20,262 nucleotides of DNA from Acidobacteriota bacterium (GTDB taxonomy: Bacteria; Acidobacteriota; Thermoanaerobaculia; UBA5066): NCBI GenBank assembly GCA_016789625.1, contig JAEUQS010000644.1:1-20262 (forward strand). The letters run 5' to 3'. The notes beneath the pieces were generated by a model. That model saw only the letters and a list, made by a program, of their open reading frames with translations. It was not told the origin of the DNA and did not search any database. Position 1 is the stretch's first letter. Each line of letters opens with the position of its first letter. Below, one piece after another: positions 5,984-12,901 of the stretch. A program made the translations under genes and the position numbers.

Positions 5984-8463
5984 CGCCCGTCGCCGTGGAG
6001 GACGAAGCCCGCCCAGAAGTACGGATGGGCCGTCTCGGGATTCGAGCGCAGAGCGACCTGAGCCTCCTGGAGACACCTGTCGGCGGCGAGGCCGCGCGCA
6101 CGGGCCGAGTAGAAGGCCTCCATGAACCTGACGGCGACCTCGTCCGGGACCTTCCAGCGCGCGGCCAGGACCCGGCGCGCGCCCGCGACCTGAAAGGCGT
6201 ACGCGAGCCCGAGCGGACCCTCCGTCGGAGTGTTCACGGCCCCCGAGCTCTCGCACGCGGAGAGGACCACGAGGTCCGCGTTCAGAGACAGCTCGTTCAC
6301 GATCTCCCAGCCACGGAGCCGTCCGTTCTCCGGGGAGCCCGGAGCGGGCTGCGCCAGGAGAAGAGCGGAGTCTTCGGGATGCTCGGGGTCCACCGTGGCG
6401 TGACAGGCGAAGTGCAACGTTCCCGCGGTGGGCGGGATGCTCTTGACGGCCTCCTCCGTGGCCCTCTCTCCGATCAGTACGTGCGCCGGACCCGGGTGGA
6501 AGTCGGCCACGGTTTGCGCCTCCACGCGTGCGCCCGGGAGGGCATTGACTGGAGAGGTCGTGGCGGGATCGCCCACGGACCACAGAGCCAGATCCGTCGC
6601 GCCGGCTTTCGGCGGAGCCTCGAGGAACGCCGTGAGGGACGACGTGTACGAGATCGGGATCCGTTCGGCGAGGAAGACCGGGCCGATCTCTCCCCGATCC
6701 ACGACGAGCGCCTCGAACGGCAGCGGCGCGACCATCTGGTCCACGCTCACCACGAGGCGGCGCGCGTCCGACAGGAGGTCTCGAAAAGGCCCGAGCAGGA
6801 GGCACGAGAGCTCTTCGCCCGCTCTCAACAGCTCGGGGCCGGGCGCTCCCGCGATGGTCCGCGAAACGAGCCTCCTGTAGGCGTTGACCTTCGGCCAGAG
6901 CGTCTGGCTGCCATGCGGCAGGACGATGCTTCGGACGGGCTCCCCGTGCCTTACCGCGAGGACGACCGTGAAGCCTTCCAGGCCCGCTTCGCCTCCCGTT
7001 ACGACCACCAGGGCGAGCGTGCCCTGACCGAGACCCTCCCGGATCTCGGTGACGGTCAGCGGACGAAAGCCTTGCCTGGGGACCTGAGCTCTGGCCTCGA
7101 GACTCTCGAGCTCGAGGCGGAGACGGAAGAGCTCGGCGCGGTAGCCGTCGGCGGCGCTGCCCTGAGAATTTGCGTCGAGCCCCAGGAGCGCTCGCTGCGC
7201 GGCGTCGTAGCGGTTCCGCGTCGCCTTGATCTGTGCGGTCCGCGCCGAGCTCTCTCCTTGGGCGCCCGCGCGCGCTCTCCGGGCGGCGAGAAAGGCGCGA
7301 CCGCGGGCCCGCTCGGTCGCCTCGAGCGCCTCTTCGGGAAACCCGAGGCGGGCGAAGTGGGGGCCGAGGCGCCCGACGATGTTGCCCTCCCACCACCGGA
7401 TCCCCTGTCGCGCCGCGTCGGAGAGAGATTCGAGCGGTCGCGATTCGATGAGGTCGACGAGCTGGCAGAGGAGCTCGGTCTCGAGGTAAAGCCGCCCGGT
7501 CCAGCGGACGAGCGAGCGGAGCCGCTCGAGGGGCACGATGCGTTCCAGGCCCTGGTACAGGGTGACGGCCTTTCGGGCCATCTGCTCGGCTTCGACGAGA
7601 TCTCCGCCCGCGAAGCGGATCATGGTCGCGAGGTTCATGAACGCGAGGCCCGACTCGGCTCCTCCCGGGGCCAGCCGTTCGCGGATCGCCAGGGAGCGTT
7701 TGAAGTCCGAGAGGGCGCCATCGTGGTCGCCGCCCTCGAAGCGCGCGATGGCGAGCGTGTTGAGGCAGGACGCCAGCTGGAATCCCTCGGGCGCTACGCG
7801 CCGCAGGATGTCGCAGGCACGCTCCCCGGTGACCACGGCGTCGGGACTCGACAGGGCCCGGAGGCTCGAGGCTCTTATCGAGAGGATCACGCCGTGATCG
7901 ACGGAGGCGGGCTCTGCGATTTCCTCGGCCATTCGCAGGAGGGGGAGGGCGGCGGCCCAGCGGTGTTGCTGCTGCGCATATCTCGCCTGACTGAGGAGAG
8001 CGAGAACCCGCGTTCGATCGCCGGCCGGCTCGGCCTCCGCGATTCGGGAGAGCCATTGAATGGCGTCGGGGAACTCGCTCACGTACGGGTCGATCCGCGA
8101 CAACGCGAGGATGAGCGCATTGACGGCATGGGCGCGGTCACGGGGTGTCGCGGCCGCCTCGATGGCCTCGCGGGCGAGGCCCTCTGCGGTGACCGCGTCG
8201 CCCTGCTCCTGCCGAAGGTGCGCGAGCTCGGCGAGGGCGCGACTCCGAACCCCGCCCGTCGCTCCGCGCCGGAGAACGAAGGTCAGCTTCTCTTCGGCTT
8301 CGGGCCAGCAGCCGCCGATCCGTTCGCGAGCCGCTTCCCGGATGAGCTCTGCGTCAGAGAGTGGGGCACCCTCGGCCGAGGCTCCGCGTCCCAAGGCCAG
8401 CGCGAAAAAGGCGACAACGGCGACCATGGCCTGCGCGGATGCCGGGCTCGCGAGCGCTCTCAT
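5980..8463 (-). CDS. Exported TPR-CHAT domain protein (caspase-like cysteine protease family)
   Basis: An 827-residue protein. Residues 1-30 form a signal peptide (hydrophobic VAVVAFFALALG, likely cut after ASA). Residues about 38-400 are helical TPR-like repeats (EAEEKL, AEGLAREAIE, GDHDGALSDFKRSLAIRERL, GDLVEAEQMARKAVTLYQ), then a helical linker. The CHAT domain is about 465-827 and keeps the caspase-type dyad: H688 in HFACHATVD and C737 in VVLSACESSG. After it come GPLGLAYAFQVAGARRV and RWKVPD, the usual C-terminal CHAT blocks, and the conserved HPYFWAGFVLHG end. The dyad suggests an active protease outside the cytoplasm; substrate and activation are unknown. It is the first gene of the coupled unit with the CHASE2 kinase. 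Its own ATG overlaps the stop of the CHAT relic upstream. No strong Shine-Dalgarno sequence is visible, which fits translation by coupling. Confidence 0.93.
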   Translation of the reverse strand: MRALASPASAQAMVAVVAFFALALGRGASAEGAPLSDAELIREAARERIGGCWPEAEEKLTFVLRRGATGGVRSRALAELAHLRQEQGDAVTAEGLAREAIEAAATPRDRAHAVNALILALSRIDPYVSEFPDAIQWLSRIAEAEPAGDRTRVLALLSQARYAQQQHRWAAALPLLRMAEEIAEPASVDHGVILSIRASSLRALSSPDAVVTGERACDILRRVAPEGFQLASCLNTLAIARFEGGDHDGALSDFKRSLAIRERLAPGGAESGLAFMNLATMIRFAGGDLVEAEQMARKAVTLYQGLERIVPLERLRSLVRWTGRLYLETELLCQLVDLIESRPLESLSDAARQGIRWWEGNIVGRLGPHFARLGFPEEALEATERARGRAFLAARRARAGAQGESSARTAQIKATRNRYDAAQRALLGLDANSQGSAADGYRAELFRLRLELESLEARAQVPRQGFRPLTVTEIREGLGQGTLALVVVTGGEAGLEGFTVVLAVRHGEPVRSIVLPHGSQTLWPKVNAYRRLVSRTIAGAPGPELLRAGEELSCLLLGPFRDLLSDARRLVVSVDQMVAPLPFEALVVDRGEIGPVFLAERIPISYTSSLTAFLEAPPKAGATDLALWSVGDPATTSPVNALPGARVEAQTVADFHPGPAHVLIGERATEEAVKSIPPTAGTLHFACHATVDPEHPEDSALLLAQPAPGSPENGRLRGWEIVNELSLNADLVVLSACESSGAVNTPTEGPLGLAYAFQVAGARRVLAARWKVPDEVAVRFMEAFYSARARGLAADRCLQEAQVALRSNPETAHPYFWAGFVLHGDGR
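5981..6042. repeat. Direct repeat copy 1: 3' end of intact CHAT gene
   Basis: These 62 bases match 8461-8522 in the same orientation at 56 of 62 positions, with 28 identical bases in a row (5987-6014). The copy covers the last 20 codons of the CHAT gene plus the start codon of the kinase. Confidence 0.9.
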
Positions 8464-8693
8464 CGTCCGTCGCCGTGGAGGACGAAGCCCGCCCCGTAGT
8501 ACGGATGCGCCGTCTCCGGATCAACGGGAACGAGCCATCGCGACGCGAGAACCCGCCGAGCACCGCCCTTCTGAGAGGCCCTGGCGAGCCCGAGGCCCGC
8601 GGCGAGGCTCAGAGAGAGAACGAGCGTCGTCGCCGGGAACGGACGGAGCCAAAGGAGTGGGTGCGTAGCCCGGAACGGGCGGAGCTGCAGCAC
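8460..8693 (-). pseudogene. Relic of a second TPR-CHAT gene (C-terminal fragment with internal deletion)
   Basis: A 77-codon frame from a GTG at 8693 to a TGA that overlaps the ATG of the intact CHAT gene. Residues 34-57 (LGLARASQKGGARRVLASRW, then LVPV) align with CHAT residues 751-774. Residues 58-77 (DPETAHPYYGAGFVLHGDGR) align with 808-827, 17 of 20 identical. About 34 CHAT residues between the two blocks are missing, and everything before residue 751, including both catalytic residues, is absent. Residues 1-33 are not homologous to that CHAT region and include a hydrophobic run (TTLVLSLSLAAG) that could be a leftover signal peptide. It is therefore best read as a tandem CHAT gene reduced by deletions. 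It could still be translated as a short leader coupled to the next gene, but cannot be a working protease. Confidence 0.8.
8461..8522. repeat. Direct repeat copy 2: 3' end of CHAT relic
   Basis: The matching copy of 5981-6042. It ends at the start codon of the intact CHAT gene exactly as copy 1 ends at the start codon of the kinase, so the duplicated unit is a gene 3' end with its coupling junction. Most differences are compatible with conserved protein sequence (17 of the last 20 residues identical). Confidence 0.9.
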
Positions 8694-8720
8694 GTGCCGC
8701 TTACGCTAGCAGAGAGACAA

Positions 8721-8745
8721 GAAGCCCCGGCTCGGCCGGGGCTTC
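8721..8745 (-). terminator. Rho-independent-type terminator after yceI
   Basis: A perfect 10-bp inverted repeat (GAAGCCCCGG / CCGGGGCTTC) with a 5-base loop lies 31 bases past the yceI stop. On the minus strand it is followed by a T-rich run (TTGTCTCTCT). It should end the yceI transcript before the CHAT locus. This implies the CHAT unit needs its own promoter within about 8464-8720, where I see no convincing -35/-10 pair. Confidence 0.75.
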
Positions 8746-8776
8746 GAAGAGGCGCCAGTGAGCCCGAAGGCGGTGC

Positions 8777-9388
8777 TCAGGCCTTCTTGCGGGGAGCCAC
8801 GACGTTGAACGTGACGTCCACGTCGTCGGCGATGAGGTCGTCGGCCTTGCCCGCGTAGGCCATGCCGTAGTCCTTGCGGTTGATCTTGAAGCTCGCCGTC
8901 GCCGTGACGGAGCCCTTGTCGACCGTAATCGTCGCGGGGAACGAGACGGGCTTCTTCTGGCCGCGGATCTCGAGCGTGCCGGTGACGATGTGGGTCGCCT
9001 TGCTGGGGTCGGCGGTGGCCGGCCGGATCTTCGCGGACGTGAACGTGGCCTTGGGGAAGTTCGCGGCGTCGAAGAAGTCGGGGCTCTTGAGGTGGCCCAC
9101 GAGACGATCGCTGTCGGTGAAGATCGAGTTCACGTCGATCTCGACGGTGACGGCCGAGGCCTCCGAGTTCCCCTCGACGAGGTCGATGGTGCCGCTGAAC
9201 GTCTTGAAGCCGCCCTCGTGCTTGTTCGTGATCTTGCGGCCGGTCCACGCGACCTTGGAGGCCGCCGCGTCGATGGCGAGCGTTTCCTTGGCGGCGGGGG
9301 CGGCGGCCTTGGCTGCAGCCTGGGCGAATGCCGTGGGCGCGCTCACGGCGAGGGCGAGGGCGAGGGCAAAGGTGAGGTTCTTCTTCAT
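8777..9388 (-). CDS. yceI: YceI family periplasmic lipid-binding-type protein
   Basis: A 203-residue protein of the YceI family, whose members form a lipocalin-like beta barrel binding isoprenoid-type or other lipids in the periplasm. The signal peptide is residues 1-22 (KK, then a hydrophobic run to AFA), followed by an Ala/Lys-rich linker to about 34. The YceI domain runs from about 36 to 198. It includes SKVAWTGRK, the FKTFSGTIDL region, HLKSPDFFDAANFPKATFTS, the middle GTLEIRGQKKPVSFPATI, FKINRKDYGM and the closing DVDVTFNV strand. A strong Shine-Dalgarno sequence (AGGAG, minus strand 9399-9395) sits six bases before the ATG. It has its own promoter and terminator, so it is a single-gene unit between the ABC transporter and CHAT loci. 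The physiological ligand is not known. Confidence 0.95.
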   Translation of the reverse strand: MKKNLTFALALALAVSAPTAFAQAAAKAAAPAAKETLAIDAAASKVAWTGRKITNKHEGGFKTFSGTIDLVEGNSEASAVTVEIDVNSIFTDSDRLVGHLKSPDFFDAANFPKATFTSAKIRPATADPSKATHIVTGTLEIRGQKKPVSFPATITVDKGSVTATASFKINRKDYGMAYAGKADDLIADDVDVTFNVVAPRKKA

Positions 9389-9424
9389 GTCTGTCTCCTG
9401 ATGGTCTTCTTCGAAGCCAAAAGA

Positions 9425-9453
9425 AATATAGGTGCGAATGGTTGACGTGTCAA
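9425..9453 (-). promoter_or_regulatory. Sigma-70 promoter of yceI with overlapping inverted repeat
   Basis: On the minus strand a perfect -35 box TTGACA (9453-9448) is followed by a 17-base spacer and the -10 box TATATT (9430-9425, five of six to consensus). The expected start is near 9418, giving a leader of about 30 bases to the yceI ATG. A 5-bp-arm inverted repeat (TTGAC-2 nt-GTCAA, 9442-9453) covers the -35 box and could be an operator. It stands out in a region of very high GC. Confidence 0.78.
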
Positions 9454-9464
9454 GTAATTTCCGT

Positions 9465-12032
9465 TCACTCCGAGCGGAGCGCTTCGATCGGGCGGCGCCG
9501 GAGCGCGCCCAGGCTCGCGAGGAGGCCCGCCGCCACCGCGACGAACACGGTCGAAAGCGCGGCCACGAGAACGGGTCCCGCCGTCCCGGCAGGCGGCAGA
9601 TCGAAGACCTCGACGGCGATCGCGTGCGATAGGGTGACGGCCGAGACGATCGCGATTCCCGCGGCGACGAGACCGACGAGCGCGTACTCGGCCGCGAAGA
9701 TTCCCGACACGGAAGCCCGTGAGAGACCGATGGTCTTGAGGAGCGCGACCTCGCGCCCTCGTCGGGACGACGTCGCTCCGACCGCGCCCGCGAGGATGAC
9801 GACGCCCGCGAGCACCGTGAAGCCGCCGAGGAAGCGGACGGCCCCGCCCAGCCGGCCGAGGAGCGCGGCGATCTTCTCGAGCACCTCGCGCACCGGGACG
9901 AGCGTGACGTTGGGAAACGACCGGGCGAGCGCGCTGCGCAAGGCGTCCTCGCGCTCGGGCGGGACCCGGGCCGCGGCGAGACGCGTCTGGGGCGCGTCCT
10001 CGAGAACCCCGGGCTCCACGACGAAGAAGAAGTTGATGCCGAACGTCTTCCAGTTCACGGCGCGGATGCTCGTGACCGTGAGATCGAGCGGAACGCCCTG
10101 GACGTCGAACGTGAGAACCGACCCGACCTTCGCCCCGAGGTCCTTCGCGAAGTCCCGCTCGAGGCTCAGCTCGGCAACGTCGGGCTTCACGAAGAGGGTT
10201 TTGGCCGTCGCGCCGTGCGCGCCGAGGGCTTGACCCGCGACGATCTCGTTGTCGTCGGCGAGCTTGTCCACGTAGGTGAGCCGCTGCTCCCGCGTGAGCG
10301 TCCACTGCTTGTTCTCTTTCGCGCCTTCCGCGAGCTTCTCGACGGGCTGACCGTCGAGCGCCTTGAGGCGCGCCATGACGACGGGCACGGAGTCGATCCG
10401 CGTGGCTCCGGCCGCCCGCAGCTCCTTCTCGGCGCCCGCCCACTGATCGGGCTGGACGTCGATGAGGAACAGCGTCGGCGCGTCCTTCGGGAGATCGGAG
10501 CGGAGCTGGGATGACAGGGAGCGCTCGACGAGAGCGAGCGTGAGCACGACGAGGACGCCGATGCCGAGCGCCACGATCGAGCCGAGCGTGCCCGATCCCG
10601 GATGCGCGAGCGCGGCGAGCGGATGCCTCAGGCGGTACGAGAGACGTTCGCGCGGAATGCGCGCGAGGCCGTTCAGGAGAAGCGCCGCGACTCCGGCGAG
10701 GAGGAGCGCCACGGCGAGGAGCGCAAGCGTGAACTGCAGCGCGAGGAGCGCGGAGCGGGCCTGCACGAGTGCGGTGCCGAAGACTCCGGCGAAGAGCAGC
10801 GTCAGGACGACGGAGATCGAGAGCCGCGAAAGAGGCAGCGGCTCGGTATCGCGGCGGAGGACGCGGGCCGGGGGCACACGCCCGGCCGCGAGGAGCGTGG
10901 GGAGCGAGAAAACGGCCGCGAGCGCGAGGCCCAGGAGCACGCCGCGCAGCACGCCCGCGGGCTGCCAGGCCGAGACCCAGCCTGCGGGCACGAGGTCGCC
11001 GAGGAAGAGCGGCAGCACGCCGAGCACCGCTGTACCGAACGCCGCGCCCGCGAGGCTGCCCGCGAGCGCGAGGAGCAGCGTCTCGCTGAGGAAGAGCGCC
11101 AGCACCTCGCGCGGCCGGAAGCCCAGGCACGCGAGCACGGCGAGGGAGTCCAGCCGGCCCGCGAGCCAGGCCCGCACGGTCTGCGCGATGCCGACGCCGC
11201 CCACGAGGAGCGAGAGGAGCGCGACGAGCCCCAGGTACTTGTCGACGCGCGCGATGCCGTCGCGGAGGTTGGCCTGGCTCTCGGCGTACGTCTCGATGCG
11301 GTATTCGAGGACGCCGTTCGACGCCGCCTTCAGCGTCGCGACGAGCCGCTCGAGGTCCTCCCGGGTGCCCGCCGGCGGGAGCTTGAACAGCGTCTTCCTC
11401 ACGACGCGGCTTCCGAACGACTCGAGACTCGTGCGGTCGAGCCCTTCCTTGGTGACGAAGATGCGCGGGCCGAGCGTGAACGTTCCGCCGATGCGGTCGG
11501 GCTCGGCGGCGATCGTCGCGGCGATTCGGAACCTCTCGCCGCCGATCGCGAGGTCCTCGCCGACGCGGAGCCCGAGGCGTGAAAGCACCTCGGGGGCCAC
11601 GACGGCCGTGTCCTTCGTGAGGAGCTCGGTCAGCGGCCTCTCCGGAGCGAGTGTGATGGTGCCGTAGAACGGGTAGCGCCCCTCGAGGGCCTTCAGCTCG
11701 ACGAGCATCGCCTCGCCGGCGGCTGCCGTGGAGGACCCCGCCGTGATCATCGTGACGAGCTCGAACGTGCGGGCGACCTCGACGTCTTTCGGCAGACCCG
11801 CGACGGTGTTCTCGAGAGTCGGGGTGAGCTTTCGCAGGGACGAGATCGCCGCGTCGGCCGCGAGCAGCTGCCGCGCGCGGTCGCGGATGCCGTTCTCGAG
11901 ACCCCGCGAGAAGCCCGCGACGGCGACGACGGCGCCGACGCCCGTGCCGAGGCAGACGAGAAAGAAGACGAGCCGTGCGCCCTGGCCGCGGAGGTCGCGG
12001 ACGATCTGCCGGAGAAGAAGGCCGAACGTCAT
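9465..12032 (-). CDS. ybbP: ABC transporter permease, YbbP type (FtsX-like, 10 TM)
   Basis: An 855-residue membrane protein, the permease partner of the ATPase upstream. TM1 is about residues 20-41, followed by a large extracytoplasmic MacB-like domain (about 45-260). The first FtsX bundle and the central TMs lie at about 267-287, 311-343, 360-381, 404-422, 428-457 and 486-503. A second extracytoplasmic domain (about 505-730) precedes three C-terminal TMs (733-755, 780-803, 820-842). The RGREVALLKTIGLSRASV loop (758-775) is the typical FtsX coupling segment to the ATPase; LAVLACLGFRPREV (298-310) is its counterpart in the first bundle. This double-FtsX ten-TM layout is that of YbbP. The start at 12032, four bases past the ATPase stop, is chosen over in-frame codons further upstream that would overlap the ATPase. 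The substrate is unknown; YbbAP relatives are linked to extraction of lipids or hydrophobic compounds. Confidence 0.92.
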   Translation of the reverse strand: MTFGLLLRQIVRDLRGQGARLVFFLVCLGTGVGAVVAVAGFSRGLENGIRDRARQLLAADAAISSLRKLTPTLENTVAGLPKDVEVARTFELVTMITAGSSTAAAGEAMLVELKALEGRYPFYGTITLAPERPLTELLTKDTAVVAPEVLSRLGLRVGEDLAIGGERFRIAATIAAEPDRIGGTFTLGPRIFVTKEGLDRTSLESFGSRVVRKTLFKLPPAGTREDLERLVATLKAASNGVLEYRIETYAESQANLRDGIARVDKYLGLVALLSLLVGGVGIAQTVRAWLAGRLDSLAVLACLGFRPREVLALFLSETLLLALAGSLAGAAFGTAVLGVLPLFLGDLVPAGWVSAWQPAGVLRGVLLGLALAAVFSLPTLLAAGRVPPARVLRRDTEPLPLSRLSISVVLTLLFAGVFGTALVQARSALLALQFTLALLAVALLLAGVAALLLNGLARIPRERLSYRLRHPLAALAHPGSGTLGSIVALGIGVLVVLTLALVERSLSSQLRSDLPKDAPTLFLIDVQPDQWAGAEKELRAAGATRIDSVPVVMARLKALDGQPVEKLAEGAKENKQWTLTREQRLTYVDKLADDNEIVAGQALGAHGATAKTLFVKPDVAELSLERDFAKDLGAKVGSVLTFDVQGVPLDLTVTSIRAVNWKTFGINFFFVVEPGVLEDAPQTRLAAARVPPEREDALRSALARSFPNVTLVPVREVLEKIAALLGRLGGAVRFLGGFTVLAGVVILAGAVGATSSRRGREVALLKTIGLSRASVSGIFAAEYALVGLVAAGIAIVSAVTLSHAIAVEVFDLPPAGTAGPVLVAALSTVFVAVAAGLLASLGALRRRPIEALRSE

Positions 12033-12036
12033 GGCG

Positions 12037-12783
12037 TCACGCGCTGCGGAGGCCCGGACGGGAAGCACGCAGCTCGTCCCGCTCGACGCGGCCGTCGCGA
12101 AGGTGGATCTGCCTTTCGGCCCGGGCCGCGAGCGCCGGATCGTGCGTCACGAGGACGAACGTCGTGCCGTGCCGAGCGCGGAGCTCTTCGAGGAGCGTCA
12201 TGACCGCGGTGCCGTTCGTGCTGTCGAGGTTTCCGGTCGGCTCGTCGGCGAGGAGGAGCGGCGGCTCGGAGGCGAAAGCCCGCGCGAGCGCGACGCGCTG
12301 CTGCTCGCCACCCGAGAGCTGAACGGGATAGTGGTGCCCGCGCGCCCCGAGTCCCACCGCGGCGAGGAGCGCTGTGGCGCGGGCGCCGGGGTCCCGGACG
12401 CCCGACAGCTCGATGGGGAGGAGCACGTTCTCTTTCGCGGTGAGGTTGGGCAGCAGCTGGAACGACTGGAACACGAAGCCCAGCTTCCGGCGCCGCACGA
12501 GCGCGAGGGCGTCTTCGGAAAGCGAGTGGAGCGGCTCGCCGTCGAGGTACACCTCGCCCGCCGACGGCCGGTCGAGACCCGCCATGATGCCGAGGAGCGT
12601 GGACTTTCCGCTGCCCGAGGGACCCAGGATCGCGACGAACTCGCCGGGCTGGATCACGAGATCCACGGCATGGAGGATCGTGAGAGGGCTGTCTCCCGAG
12701 GGCAGGGTGCGGGTCACTCCACGCAGGTCGAGAACGGGTCGGGCGGTCGTCATTCGGCGGGGATTGTGGATCGGTTGCGGCAT
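12037..12783 (-). CDS. ybbA: ABC transporter ATP-binding protein, YbbA/LolD type
   Basis: A 248-residue cytoplasmic ATPase that powers the YbbP-type permease immediately downstream. Walker A is GPSGSGKST (54-62), the Q-loop Gln is 106 in FVFQSFQLLPNLTAKEN, the ABC signature is LSGGEQQ (156-162), Walker B is LLLADE (176-181) and the H-loop His is 214. FQLLPNLTAKENV and EPTGNLDS are typical of the MacB/LolD/YbbA group that drives mechanotransmission rather than classical import or export. I chose the ATG at 12783 because a GGAGG (12791-12787) lies just before it, though the spacer is only three bases. The alternative ATG at 12753 gives a 238-residue protein closer to the usual N-terminus but without a ribosome-binding site. 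Four bases separate its stop from the permease start. Confidence 0.93.
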   Translation of the reverse strand: MPQPIHNPRRMTTARPVLDLRGVTRTLPSGDSPLTILHAVDLVIQPGEFVAILGPSGSGKSTLLGIMAGLDRPSAGEVYLDGEPLHSLSEDALALVRRRKLGFVFQSFQLLPNLTAKENVLLPIELSGVRDPGARATALLAAVGLGARGHHYPVQLSGGEQQRVALARAFASEPPLLLADEPTGNLDSTNGTAVMTLLEELRARHGTTFVLVTHDPALAARAERQIHLRDGRVERDELRASRPGLRSA

Positions 12784-12805
12784 GCCCCTCCGCAAACGGC
12801 GTGCT

Positions 12806-12883
12806 CCCGGGCTTTCTTCCCCGGGCTCGGGCATCGTCGCCCGTCCGTGCGTACAGCGTCCCCGGGGCCCACGCCACGGGCCC
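12806..12883 (-). other. Two GC-rich hairpins between the hydrolase and ybbA
   Basis: Within the 118-base gap, CCCGGG repeats at 12806-12811 and 12820-12825 (8-base loop), and GGGCCC repeats at 12865-12870 and 12878-12883 (7-base loop). Both could fold into 6-bp hairpins downstream of the hydrolase stop. Neither has a T-run, so termination is uncertain; they may only reflect base composition. Confidence 0.3.
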
Positions 12884-12901
12884 GCGGTGGCGGTGCTGGC
12901 G

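Noticed and set aside
5984..8056. Upstream extension of the kinase frame to a start at 8056
   Set aside because: The added 690 or so residues lie in another frame of the CHAT gene and are Arg/Pro/Gly-rich shadow sequence. The ATG at 5983, overlapping the CHAT stop, gives the normal kinase N-terminus.
5995..8499. An 834-codon open frame on the plus strand opposite the CHAT gene
   Set aside because: It is antisense to a well-supported gene, shows Arg/Gly/Glu-rich composition and no recognisable domain; long antisense frames are expected at this GC content.
8464..8720. Promoter of the CHAT unit
   Set aside because: A TTGTCT near 8720 (minus strand) was considered as a -35 box, but no -10-like hexamer lies at 16-18 bases; not supported.
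9385..11130. A 581-codon minus-strand frame inside the ybbP permease gene
   Set aside because: Same strand, different frame from the ten-TM permease; composition is Arg-rich with no domain.
12029..12877. A 282-codon alternate-frame reading over the ABC ATPase gene
   Set aside because: The real ATPase frame contains every nucleotide-binding motif; this one is Arg/Pro-rich with none.
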